Shown here piece by piece: positions 32,021 through 39,853 of a stretch of 51,186 nucleotides of DNA. How positions within the stretch are numbered: position 1 is the first letter of the stretch; each line of letters starts with the position of its first letter. The notes beneath the pieces are model-generated. The model had not been told where the DNA came from, made no database searches, and saw nothing but the letters and a program-made list of their open reading frames with translations. The position numbers were made by a program, and so were the translations under genes. The stretch is taken from the NCBI GenBank assembly GCA_019414645.1, contig DXLP01000020.1, positions 1-51,186 of the forward strand, written 5' to 3'. This stretch comes from Collinsella sp. (lineage in GTDB: Bacteria; Actinomycetota; Coriobacteriia; Coriobacteriales; Coriobacteriaceae).

Positions 32021-33208
32021 ATGTCGAGCCTCACCGGTAAGTCATTGAACCCTGTTATGAATCGCAGGAGCGTTATCGCGAGCGCAGCAGGTCTGGGGGC
32101 GATGTCCATTCTAGCTGGCTGCTCCTCCAACGGCGGCGACAGCGGTTCCGCTTCGAGCGACGCTTCGTTTAAGATCGGCACCATCGGCCCGCTGACCGGC
32201 GCCAACGCGTCCTACGGCAAGTCCGTTACCCAGGGTGTCGAGCTTGGCTGCAAGGATTTTTCGACCAAGGAGCTGCCGCTTGCCAGCAAGGCCGAGGATG
32301 ACCAGGCCGATGGCGAGAAGGCCGTCAACGCCTTCAACACCCTGCTCGACTGGGGCATGCAGGCCCTCGTCGGCCCGACTACCACGGGTGCGTCGGTTGC
32401 CGTTGCCGCAGAGTGTGGTAACGACCCCAAGACGTTCATGATCACCCCGTCCGCGTCCTCCGAGGACGTCACCGACGGCAAGGATTGCGTCTTCCAGGTT
32501 TGCTTCACCGACCCCAACCAGGGTGTCAACGCTGCCAAGTTCCTGGCGCAGAAGTATGCGGACGAGAAGTTCGTGCTGTTCTATAACTCCGGCGACGCCT
32601 ATTCTTCGGGCATCGCAGATTCCTTTAAGGCCCAGGCCGCTGAGTCCAAGCTCGAGATTGTTGACGAGGAGACCTTTAAGGACGACTCCGCCACGAGCTT
32701 TACGAACCAGCTGACCAAGGCCAAGCAGGCCGGCGCCACCATGATCTTTGCGCCGATCTACTACACGCCGGCGTCCGTCCTGCTCAAGAACGCCAAGGAC
32801 ATGGGCTACGACGTCAAGATGATGGGCTGCGACGGCATGGACGGCATCCTGGGCGTTGAGGGCTTCGATACCTCTCTTGCCGAGGGTCTGCTGCTCATGA
32901 CCCCGTTCTCCGCCGACGACGAGAAGAACGCCGACTTCGTCAACGCTTACAAGGATAAGTACGGCGATACCCCCGACCAGTTTGCCGCCGACGCCTACGA
33001 CGGCGTGCACGCGGTGGCCGAGGCCCTCAAGGAGGCCGGTCTTGGTGTCGACGCCGACCCGACCGAGGCCGCCGAGAAGCTGTCCAAGGCTATGCTCAAG
33101 ATTACCGTTGACGGTCTGACCGGCAAGCTCACCTGGAACGATAAGGGCCAGGTCCAGAAGGAGCCCACGGCGTACGTCATCACCGACGGCAAGTACGTAC
33201 AGGCCTAA
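32021..33208 (+). CDS. livJ: Branched-chain amino acid ABC transporter, substrate-binding lipoprotein
   Basis: 395 residues; GAGAGGAGAG sits four bases before the ATG. The signal peptide contains a twin Arg (MNRRSVIA, about 13-20), possibly Tat-dependent, and the lipobox LAG-C34, so the mature protein is a lipoprotein on the outer face of the membrane. The rest is a type I periplasmic binding fold (Peripla_BP_6) with KIGTIGPLTGANASYGKS near the start. It delivers Leu/Ile/Val-type substrates to LivHMGF. A deleted copy of this gene lies immediately upstream. C-ending codon bias is strong, suggesting high expression. Confidence 0.94.
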   Translation: MSSLTGKSLNPVMNRRSVIASAAGLGAMSILAGCSSNGGDSGSASSDASFKIGTIGPLTGANASYGKSVTQGVELGCKDFSTKELPLASKAEDDQADGEKAVNAFNTLLDWGMQALVGPTTTGASVAVAAECGNDPKTFMITPSASSEDVTDGKDCVFQVCFTDPNQGVNAAKFLAQKYADEKFVLFYNSGDAYSSGIADSFKAQAAESKLEIVDEETFKDDSATSFTNQLTKAKQAGATMIFAPIYYTPASVLLKNAKDMGYDVKMMGCDGMDGILGVEGFDTSLAEGLLLMTPFSADDEKNADFVNAYKDKYGDTPDQFAADAYDGVHAVAEALKEAGLGVDADPTEAAEKLSKAMLKITVDGLTGKLTWNDKGQVQKEPTAYVITDGKYVQA

Positions 33209-33347
33209 TTGGCCGCCTTACATAGAGCGGTTTTGATCCCAAGCAGGGGAGGTTTTGGCCTTCCCTGCTTGCTTGGTATCTAGGGACGATGTAACGTCCC
33301 TGTTTCATACATCAACTGGAAACCTATTCGAAAGGGGGATGTGGAAC

Positions 33348-34229
33348 ATGACGGTCTTTATCCAATACCTGGTCAACGGCCTGTCCATGGGCAGCGTCTA
33401 CGCCATCATCGCGTTGGGCTACACCATGGTCTACGGTATCGCCAAGATGCTGAACTTCGCTCACGGCGACGTTATCATGGTCGGTGCCTATGTCTCGTTC
33501 TGCGCCACGTCGTATCTCGGCCTCCCGGGCTGGGCATCTGTAGTTCTCTCTTGTGTGGTCTGCACGGTTCTCGGTGTCCTCATTGAGGGTCTGGCCTATA
33601 AGCCGCTACGCCAAGCAGGTCCGCTGGCCGTTCTGATCACGGCTATCGGCGTGTCTTACTTCCTGCAGAACGCCGCGCAGCTTCTGTGGGGCGCCACGCC
33701 CAAGAACTTCACTTCGCTCGTCACCTTCCAGGTGCCGGAGTTCTTGGCCAAGTTCAACGTAAGCGCCGTCTCGCTCGTCACCATCGTCGCCTGCCTGGTT
33801 ATCATGGCCGGCCTGATGTTCTTTACAGGTAAGACCAAGATGGGTAAGGCCATGCGTGCCGTGTCCGAGGACAAGGCCGCCGCTCAGCTCATGGGCATCA
33901 ACGTCAACCGCACCATCTCGATGACGTTTGCCATCGGCTCTGCCCTTGCCGCCATCGCCGGCGTGCTGCTGTGCTCCTACTCGCCGGTGCTGCAGCCTAC
34001 GACGGGCGCCATGCCTGGCATCAAGGCCTTCGACGCCGCCGTCTTCGGTGGCATCGGTTCCATCCCCGGCGCCTTTGTCGGTGGCATTCTCATCGGCATC
34101 ATCGAGGCGATGGCGCAGGCCTACATTTCCACGAGCCTTGCCAACTCCATCGTCTTTGGTGTTTTGATCATCGTCCTGCTCGTCAAGCCTGCCGGCCTCT
34201 TGGGCAAGTACGTCCCCGAGAAGGTGTAG
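33348..34229 (+). CDS. livH: Branched-chain amino acid ABC transporter permease LivH
   Basis: 293 residues from the ATG at 33348, nine bases after AAAGGGGG; an ATG nine bases earlier lies too close to that site. Eight or so membrane segments, with the LivH hallmarks QYLVNGLSMGSVYAIIALGYTMVYG and the coupling loop region AVSEDKAAAQLMGIN, which docks on the ATPases. The N-terminal NFAHGDVIMVGAY motif is typical. The next gene starts within ten bases. Confidence 0.95.
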   Translation: MTVFIQYLVNGLSMGSVYAIIALGYTMVYGIAKMLNFAHGDVIMVGAYVSFCATSYLGLPGWASVVLSCVVCTVLGVLIEGLAYKPLRQAGPLAVLITAIGVSYFLQNAAQLLWGATPKNFTSLVTFQVPEFLAKFNVSAVSLVTIVACLVIMAGLMFFTGKTKMGKAMRAVSEDKAAAQLMGINVNRTISMTFAIGSALAAIAGVLLCSYSPVLQPTTGAMPGIKAFDAAVFGGIGSIPGAFVGGILIGIIEAMAQAYISTSLANSIVFGVLIIVLLVKPAGLLGKYVPEKV

Positions 34230-34238
34230 GTGAGCGTT

Positions 34239-35318
34239 ATGAAGTTTCTTAAAGATAAGCAGACGCGTCACGACTTTGTTACGTATGCCATGTGCATCGT
34301 GGCCTTCGCCATCGTGTTCTTTATGCAGTCGAACCACATGATTCCGCGCATGATCGCCGGTCAGTTGGTTCCCATTACGGCCTACATCGTCATGGCCATT
34401 TCCCTCAACCTTGTCGTCGGCATCGCGGGCGACCTGTCGCTGGGCCATGCGGGCTTTATGAGCGTCGGCGCCTATACGGGAATCGTCACCGCGGTCGCCC
34501 TCGAGAGCGCCGTTCCCTCCGATCCGGTGCGCCTTGTCATCAGCATCGTGGTCGGCGCTATCGCCGCTGCCGTCTTGGGCTTCTTGATCGGTATCCCGGT
34601 CCTGCGCCTGAGCGGCGACTATCTGGCCATCGTGACCCTGGCTTTTGGCGAGATCATCAAAGAGATCGTCACTTGCCTTATCGTGGGTGTCGACTCGCGC
34701 GGCCTGCACGTGATCTTTAACATCACGGGCAACTCTACGATCGACGACCTGCACCTGCTCGAGGACGGCACCGCCATCATCAAGGGCGCCCAGGGCGCCT
34801 CGGGCGTGTCGACGTACTCGACCTTCCTCGCCGGTGCCATCCTGGTCATGGTCGCACTCGTGATCGTGCTCAACCTGGTTCGCAGCCGTACCGGCCGTGC
34901 CATTATGGCCGTGCGCGATAACAAGATTGCAGCCGAGTCCGTAGGCATCTCCGTCACCGAGTACCGCATGATCGCCTTCGTGGTTTCCGCTGCCCTCGCC
35001 GGTGCTGCCGGAGCCCTCTTCGGCGGTAACTTCTCGCAGCTCTCCGCCACCAAGTTCGACTTCAACACGTCCATCCTCATTCTGGTGTTCGTGGTCCTGG
35101 GCGGTCTGGGCAATATGCGCGGCTCCGTCATCGCGGCGGCGCTGCTCACGGTGCTTCCCGAGCTGCTCCGTCAGTTCTCGGACTACCGTATGCTCATTTA
35201 CGCTATCGTGCTGATCCTGGTCATGATCTTTACCAACAACCCGCAGCTCAAGGCGTTCTTCGCACGCATTAAGGATCGCTTTGCTTCCAAGAAGGAGGTG
35301 GCAGCCGATGCCCAGTAA
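34239..35318 (+). CDS. livM: Branched-chain amino acid ABC transporter permease LivM
   Basis: 359 residues from the ATG at 34239, with AGGTGAG just upstream; a GTG at 34230 directly after the livH stop is the alternative start. About nine to ten membrane segments, including NLVVGIAGDLSLGHAGFMSVGAY and the coupling loop AVRDNKIAAESVGISVTEYR, both diagnostic for LivM. The final 11 bases overlap livG, giving translational coupling in the liv operon. Confidence 0.95.
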   Translation: MKFLKDKQTRHDFVTYAMCIVAFAIVFFMQSNHMIPRMIAGQLVPITAYIVMAISLNLVVGIAGDLSLGHAGFMSVGAYTGIVTAVALESAVPSDPVRLVISIVVGAIAAAVLGFLIGIPVLRLSGDYLAIVTLAFGEIIKEIVTCLIVGVDSRGLHVIFNITGNSTIDDLHLLEDGTAIIKGAQGASGVSTYSTFLAGAILVMVALVIVLNLVRSRTGRAIMAVRDNKIAAESVGISVTEYRMIAFVVSAALAGAAGALFGGNFSQLSATKFDFNTSILILVFVVLGGLGNMRGSVIAAALLTVLPELLRQFSDYRMLIYAIVLILVMIFTNNPQLKAFFARIKDRFASKKEVAADAQ

Positions 35319-36168
35319 ATTTGAGTTCAAGAAGGGCAAGATGGTCCCGTATCCTTCTGGCGCCATCGTTCCCGATCGTGACCTGGGCGAGCGCCCTGCA
35401 CTCGAGTGCATCCACCTGGGCATTGAGTTCGGTGGCCTTAAGGCAGTCGACGACTTTAGCCTGACTATCGGCAAGACCGAGATCGCCGGTCTGATCGGCC
35501 CCAACGGTGCCGGTAAGACCACGGTCTTCAACCTGCTCACCAAGGTGTATCAGCCCACGCACGGCACCATCCTGCTCGACGGAGAGGATACCTCGGGCAA
35601 GTCGGTCTATCAGGTCAACCGCATGGGTATTGCCCGTACCTTCCAGAACATTCGCCTGTTCAACACCATGACGGTGGAGGATAACGTTAAGGTCGGTCTG
35701 CATAACCAGGAGCGTTACTCCGGCTTTGAGGGCGTGCTGCGCCTGCCGACGTATTGGAAGCACGAGAAGGCCGCCCACGAGCGCGCCATGGAGCTGCTGT
35801 CCATCTTTGATATGGAGCATCTGGCAAACGAGCAGGCCGGATCGCTGCCTTACGGCGCTCAGCGTCGTCTGGAGATCGTCCGCGCGCTTGCCACCAACCC
35901 CAAACTGCTGCTGCTCGACGAGCCTGCCGCCGGCATGAACCCGTCCGAGACCGCGGAACTCATGGAGAACATCGTCAAGATTCGCGACACCTTTGGTATC
36001 GCCATCATGCTTATCGAGCACGACATGTCGCTCGTCATGAATATTTGCGAGGGTATCTGCGTGCTCAACTTTGGTAAGGTCATCGCCAAGGGCACGGCAG
36101 AGGAAATCCAGAACAACGACGCCGTTATCGAGGCATATCTGGGCAAGCAGGATAAGGGGGAGAACTAA
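35308..36168 (+). CDS. livG: Branched-chain amino acid ABC transporter ATPase LivG
   Basis: 286 residues from the ATG at 35308; AAGGAGGTGG lies nine bases upstream, and an earlier in-frame TTG at 35281 is inside livM. Walker A GPNGAGKT (64-71), signature LPYGAQRRLEIVRALA (LSGGQ replaced by the LivG-type PYGAQ), Walker B LLLLDEPAAGMNP. A roughly 30-residue N-terminal extension precedes the usual start. It couples ATP hydrolysis to transport with LivF. Confidence 0.95.
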   Translation: MPSKFEFKKGKMVPYPSGAIVPDRDLGERPALECIHLGIEFGGLKAVDDFSLTIGKTEIAGLIGPNGAGKTTVFNLLTKVYQPTHGTILLDGEDTSGKSVYQVNRMGIARTFQNIRLFNTMTVEDNVKVGLHNQERYSGFEGVLRLPTYWKHEKAAHERAMELLSIFDMEHLANEQAGSLPYGAQRRLEIVRALATNPKLLLLDEPAAGMNPSETAELMENIVKIRDTFGIAIMLIEHDMSLVMNICEGICVLNFGKVIAKGTAEEIQNNDAVIEAYLGKQDKGEN

Positions 36169-36882
36169 ATGGCAGAGCCGATGCTTTCCGTCTACAACAT
36201 CAACGTCTGGTACGGCGCCATCCACGCCATCAAGGACATCTCCTTTAACGTCAACGAGGGCGAGATCGTGGCTCTGATCGGTGCGAACGGTGCCGGCAAG
36301 TCCACAACGCTCAAGACCGTCTCGGGCCTGCTGCGCTCCAAGACCGGCTCCATCAAGTTTATGGGCGAGGACATTACTCATACGCCCGCCGATAAGCTGG
36401 TTGGTAAGGGCCTGGCCCAGGTGCCCGAGGGCCGTCGCGCCTTTTTGCAGATGACGGTCGAGGAGAACCTGGAGATGGGCGCCTACACGCAGCCCAAGTC
36501 CACGGTTGCTCCGGGCCTTGAGCGCGTCTACGAGCAGTTCCCGCGCCTGAAGGAGCGCCGTCGCCAGGTCGCCGGCACCCTTTCGGGCGGCGAGCAGCAG
36601 ATGCTCGTTATGGGCCGCGCCCTTATGAGTAATCCCAAGCTGCTCATGCTCGACGAACCTTCCATGGGTCTGGCACCGATTCTGATCGAACAGATCTTCC
36701 AGATTGTCGAGGACCTGCACAAGGCCGGCACCACGGTGCTTCTGGTCGAGCAAAACGCGCAGATGGCGCTTTCCATCGCCACACGCGGTTACGTGCTCGA
36801 GACCGGCAAGATCACCATGACCGGCACCGGCCAAGAGCTCCTGCATGACGACAACGTCCGCAAAGCCTACCTCGGAGGCTAA
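36169..36882 (+). CDS. livF: Branched-chain amino acid ABC transporter ATPase LivF
   Basis: 237 residues, the normal LivF length; the ATG begins on the base after the livG stop, with AAGGGGGAG upstream. Walker A GANGAGKS (38-45), signature LSGGEQQMLVMGRALM, Walker B LLMLDEPSMGLAP. Second ATPase of the heterodimer. The operon ends ten bases later in a very strong terminator. Confidence 0.95.
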   Translation: MAEPMLSVYNINVWYGAIHAIKDISFNVNEGEIVALIGANGAGKSTTLKTVSGLLRSKTGSIKFMGEDITHTPADKLVGKGLAQVPEGRRAFLQMTVEENLEMGAYTQPKSTVAPGLERVYEQFPRLKERRRQVAGTLSGGEQQMLVMGRALMSNPKLLMLDEPSMGLAPILIEQIFQIVEDLHKAGTTVLLVEQNAQMALSIATRGYVLETGKITMTGTGQELLHDDNVRKAYLGG

Positions 36883-36892
36883 CCCACCTAAC

Positions 36893-36930
36893 AAAAGGGG
36901 CGCTGACTATCTCAGTCAGCGCCCCTTTTT
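36893..36930 (+). terminator. Intrinsic terminator of the liv operon
   Basis: Perfect 16-base arms AAAAGGGGCGCTGACT (36893-36908) and AGTCAGCGCCCCTTTT (36914-36929) with loop ATCTC, ending in five T. It lies ten bases after the livF stop. Confidence 0.93.
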
Positions 36931-36999
36931 AAGTTGCGGTGAAATAGGGACTGAATACGGGCTCCAGAGGCCAAAAGAGTCCCTATTCCACCGCAACTT
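36931..36999. repeat. Long palindromic element after the liv terminator
   Basis: 22-base arms at 36931-36952 (starting AAGTTGCGGTG) and 36978-36999 (ending CCGCAACTT) match except for one base, around a 25-base loop. It directly adjoins the liv terminator without being part of it and ends 58 bases before cutC. Size and form fit a REP/MITE-like dispersed palindrome. No open frame inside. Confidence 0.75.
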
Positions 37000-37057
37000 C
37001 ATGGGGATGTGTGACAATGCCCGTCGGAAAACATCTGCTGTCTTTGGGGGTCTATCT

Positions 37058-37735
37058 ATGCTGTACGAGTTTTGTGCCGAGAACTTTGAGCGGGTGCCGG
37101 CGGCTATCGATGCCGGTGCAAGGCGTATCGAGCTGTGCGACAACCTTGCCGTTGGTGGCACCACGCCTTCGGCCGGCGTTATCAGCGCTACGACCAACTA
37201 TGTCCACGAGCACGATGCACGGGTGATGTGCATGATTCGCCCGCGTGGCGGCGACTTTCACTACGACCAGGACGAGCTGCGTATGATGGAGATGGACCTG
37301 GGCCTTGCCGTAAGCGCCGGCGTTGACGGCTTGGTCTTTGGCTGCTGCAAGCCCTGCGCTGGCGGATGGGCGCTCGACGAACTTACGCTTGGCGCCCTCG
37401 TGATGGCTGCGGGCTGCGCGACCGAGGAATGTAAGCGTGAGCCCATCGACATCACCTTCCACATGGCATTTGACCAGCTCTCGCCCGAGGCTCAGCTCGA
37501 TGCGATTGATACACTTGCCGACTGCGGCGTTACGCGCATCCTCACGCATGGCGGCGCTGCCGGTACGTCGATCGAGGATAATTTCGATCACCTGGCTCGT
37601 TTAATCGAGTATGCGGGTGATCGTTTGACCATCCTTCCCGGCGGCGGCATCACTACGGCAAATCGCGACGCGGTCGCGGCGGCGCTAGACGTCTCCGAGC
37701 TCCATGGCACCAAGATCGTGCCGCTGGAGGTATAA
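37058..37735 (+). CDS. cutC: CutC family protein
   Basis: 225 residues from the ATG at 37058, with TTTGGGGG upstream; the open frame extends far back through the palindrome and terminator and is not meaningful there. The CutC start LYEFCAENFERVPAAIDAGARRIELCDNL and the blocks MIRPRGGDFHY, FHMAFDQ, ILTHGG and ILPGGGI define a TIM-barrel CutC protein. The family was linked to copper homeostasis in E. coli, but its enzymatic role remains unclear. The next gene starts three bases after the stop, forming a two-gene operon. Confidence 0.93.
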   Translation: MLYEFCAENFERVPAAIDAGARRIELCDNLAVGGTTPSAGVISATTNYVHEHDARVMCMIRPRGGDFHYDQDELRMMEMDLGLAVSAGVDGLVFGCCKPCAGGWALDELTLGALVMAAGCATEECKREPIDITFHMAFDQLSPEAQLDAIDTLADCGVTRILTHGGAAGTSIEDNFDHLARLIEYAGDRLTILPGGGITTANRDAVAAALDVSELHGTKIVPLEV

Positions 37736-37738
37736 CCC

Positions 37739-38539
37739 GTGGCGCTGGTATTCGATGTTCAGCAGGCGAGCGGCAAGCCCGACGACAACCGTCGCCCCGG
37801 TACCGCGTGTCCCTTTTGCAACACGGAGGGGCTCACCAACATCATCCAGCGCGACGGTGACTGCATCTGGCTCGAGAATAAGTTCAAGACCCTGCGCGCC
37901 ACCCGTCAAACCGTGCTGATCGAGTCGGCCGATCACGATGCCGACCTGGTGACCTATAAGCCGGATGAACTCCACCATGTGATGAGGTTTGCTCTGGATT
38001 GCTGGCAGCAGATGATCGATTCGCAGCAGTATCGAAGCGTGCTCATGTACAAGAACAAGGGTCCGCTTTCGGGCGGCAGCCTCGTCCATCCACACATGCA
38101 GATTGTGGGCTTGGAACAGGAGGACGGCTATGCGGCGCTGACCTCAGCCAACTTTGAAGGCATCGATGTTTGGCAGAGGGGAAGGGTTGCGGTCAACATC
38201 TCAACCGAACCGATTATGGGGTTCTTTGAGGTCAATGTTTCAGCCCCGCAGGGAATCGCCGCCAGCGATGGCGCGCGAGACCAAGCCGAGACGGACCTCT
38301 TCGCCGATGCGATTCAGGTAGCTCTGCGCTATATCCTGAACGAGCACCATGGTGGTCGCGCAGAGTCGTACAACTTGTTCTTCTACCACATGGACGGCCG
38401 GACCATTGCCAAGGCGCTTCCGCGCTGGGTGGTTTCACCCTACTTTGTCGGGTATCGGCTGGCTCAGGTCAATGCTGAGACCGCGCTCGATGTCGATGCG
38501 GAGCGATTCCGCGCACATCTGGAGGCGCTCACATCGTAA
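37739..38539 (+). CDS. DUF4931 / GalT-like HIT-superfamily protein
   Basis: 266 residues from a GTG, with GGAGG (inside the end of cutC) about nine bases upstream. C24-P-F-C27 forms a zinc-type pair, and GGSLVH117-P-H119-M-Q121 is the HPHxQ active-site motif of galactose-1-phosphate uridylyltransferases, with H119 as the expected nucleophile. The protein is shorter than GalT and fits the DUF4931 group of uncharacterised GalT-like proteins; a nucleotidyl-transfer or hydrolase reaction is likely, the substrate unknown. A 9-base-stem hairpin (38524-38549) spans the stop codon. Operon partner of cutC. Confidence 0.8.
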   Translation: MALVFDVQQASGKPDDNRRPGTACPFCNTEGLTNIIQRDGDCIWLENKFKTLRATRQTVLIESADHDADLVTYKPDELHHVMRFALDCWQQMIDSQQYRSVLMYKNKGPLSGGSLVHPHMQIVGLEQEDGYAALTSANFEGIDVWQRGRVAVNISTEPIMGFFEVNVSAPQGIAASDGARDQAETDLFADAIQVALRYILNEHHGGRAESYNLFFYHMDGRTIAKALPRWVVSPYFVGYRLAQVNAETALDVDAERFRAHLEALTS

Positions 38540-38566
38540 AGTGAGCGCCCGCACACTGCGGACGGT

Positions 38567-39565
38567 TTAGCGCGCCATTGCATCGCGGCCGGCCTCGACC
38601 CGCTTGCGCTGGGCGGCGCGCTCCTCGCCGGTCAGACGCTCAAAGAAGTGTCCGATAAGCGAGGCGAGCACCTGCTGAAACAACGTTCCACACATGACGG
38701 GAAACACAACTTCGCCCGGAAAGTATTGCGTGGCGATGACGGCGCCCGAAGAGATATTGCGCATGCCGCAGGTAAAGCACATGGTGGTCGTTTCGCTATA
38801 TGGCAGATGCAGCGCGCGGGCGACCAGAATGCCGACGACAAAGCCGCTGATGGCGAAGACCAAAATAAAGAGGGCGACTTCCAAGCGCACCGCGTTCATG
38901 TGCAGCACGTACTCGCTCATGGCGGTGGAGTTGGAGGCGATAACGCCCATCATCATGAACTTGCAGGCGGGCGAGAGCGCGGGGGAGAGTTTCTCGTGCC
39001 CCCAGCCGCGCGTGAGCTCGTTGATCACGATGCCGAGCACAGCGGGGATGGCGATCATAAAGGCCATGTTCTGCATCATGCTCGGCACGTCGATCGAGAC
39101 GGTGGCGCCCAGCAGGAGCTTGAGCGTAAGCGGAATCGTCACAGGGGAGATGACCGAGGACGTCAGGATGATGGTGAGCGCGAGCGGGCCGTTGCCGCCG
39201 AACATGCTGATCCACATAAAAGCGGTGACTGCCACGGGCACACTGTATTCGAGCACGATGCCGCAGACAAGGTTGGGGTTGGAACCAAAGAACAACGATC
39301 CCATGGCATAGGCCGCGATGGGAATAAGCGCCGCCGAGACCAACAACGCCAGAATCAGGTGCAGCGGACGGTGGAACACCTCGGCTACCTGGTGAAAGGT
39401 GTTGCTGAGCGCACCCTGAAACGTCATAAAGGCGAAGAGGGCGGGAACAATGGGCTTGAGAACGCCGATCTGTTGAGGAAAGAGCACGCCGAGCGCCACA
39501 CAAATCGGAACGATGATCTGCATGTGCCCCGCGAGGAACTTCCCCAGTCCAGCCCATTGCTTCAT
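38567..39565 (-). CDS. Bile acid:sodium symporter (BASS/SBF) family transporter
   Basis: 332 residues with nine to ten membrane helices. The BASS signature region TCGMRNISSGAVIATQYFPGEVVFPVMCGTLFQQ is split here by function: GMRN and the following Gly/Ser-rich crossing helix bind Na+ and substrate in characterised members. The family moves bile acids, pantoate, keto acids or sulfur compounds with Na+; substrate cannot be told from sequence, although bile acids are an attractive guess for a gut bacterium. The C-terminal tail is basic. The ATG at 39565 has GGGAG and GGGGC upstream. Single gene, convergent with the cutC operon. Confidence 0.87.
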   Translation of the reverse strand: MKQWAGLGKFLAGHMQIIVPICVALGVLFPQQIGVLKPIVPALFAFMTFQGALSNTFHQVAEVFHRPLHLILALLVSAALIPIAAYAMGSLFFGSNPNLVCGIVLEYSVPVAVTAFMWISMFGGNGPLALTIILTSSVISPVTIPLTLKLLLGATVSIDVPSMMQNMAFMIAIPAVLGIVINELTRGWGHEKLSPALSPACKFMMMGVIASNSTAMSEYVLHMNAVRLEVALFILVFAISGFVVGILVARALHLPYSETTTMCFTCGMRNISSGAVIATQYFPGEVVFPVMCGTLFQQVLASLIGHFFERLTGEERAAQRKRVEAGRDAMAR

Positions 39566-39725
39566 ATGCCCCGCGACTCCCTTTATCCGCGAACTTGTTT
39601 GTATGGATATGCTAGACGCTCGTATGTGTCCGTGCGGCTGAAACGCTCGATTGTTTCGAGGGCATTACCGCCATCGTTTGCCGAAACCGCGGCGCACCGC
39701 GGCGTTTTGCGTCCGCGCTGCACGG

Positions 39726-39731
39726 TATAAT
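39726..39731 (+). promoter_or_regulatory. Consensus -10 box upstream of recJ
   Basis: TATAAT, a perfect sigma-70-type -10, 57 bases before the leader ORF and 109 before the recJ start. The -35 region is weak (TTTTGC at 39705-39710, 15-base spacer, is the nearest match). The surrounding sequence is otherwise GC-rich, which makes the box stand out. Confidence 0.55.
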
Positions 39732-39787
39732 AAATCCGTTCAACAGATCTGCCTGCCGAAGCGGGCATACACAGAGGACTCATCGCT

Positions 39788-39853
39788 ATGAACCGTGAGA
39801 GGTATCGCGGCGACCTGCCCCTATCGGGGGTGGGTGCCTATGTCATCGCTTAA
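39788..39853 (+). CDS. Possible 21-codon leader peptide overlapping the recJ start
   Basis: ATG at 39788 with AGAGGA eight bases upstream opens a 21-residue frame (MNRERYRGDLPLSGVGAYVI plus A) ending at TAA 39851-39853, fourteen bases inside recJ in another frame. The recJ ribosome site (GGGGGTGGG) lies inside this short frame, so its translation could expose or couple recJ initiation. Too short for family evidence; it may be coincidental. Confidence 0.35.
   Translation: MNRERYRGDLPLSGVGAYVIA

Noticed and set aside
33606..35543. 645-residue minus-strand open frame opposite livH-livM-livG
   Set aside because: Highly charged and His/Asp-rich without domains; the plus strand encodes recognisable transporter subunits.
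35269..36894. 541-residue minus-strand open frame opposite livG-livF
   Set aside because: Antisense to two ABC ATPases with intact Walker motifs.
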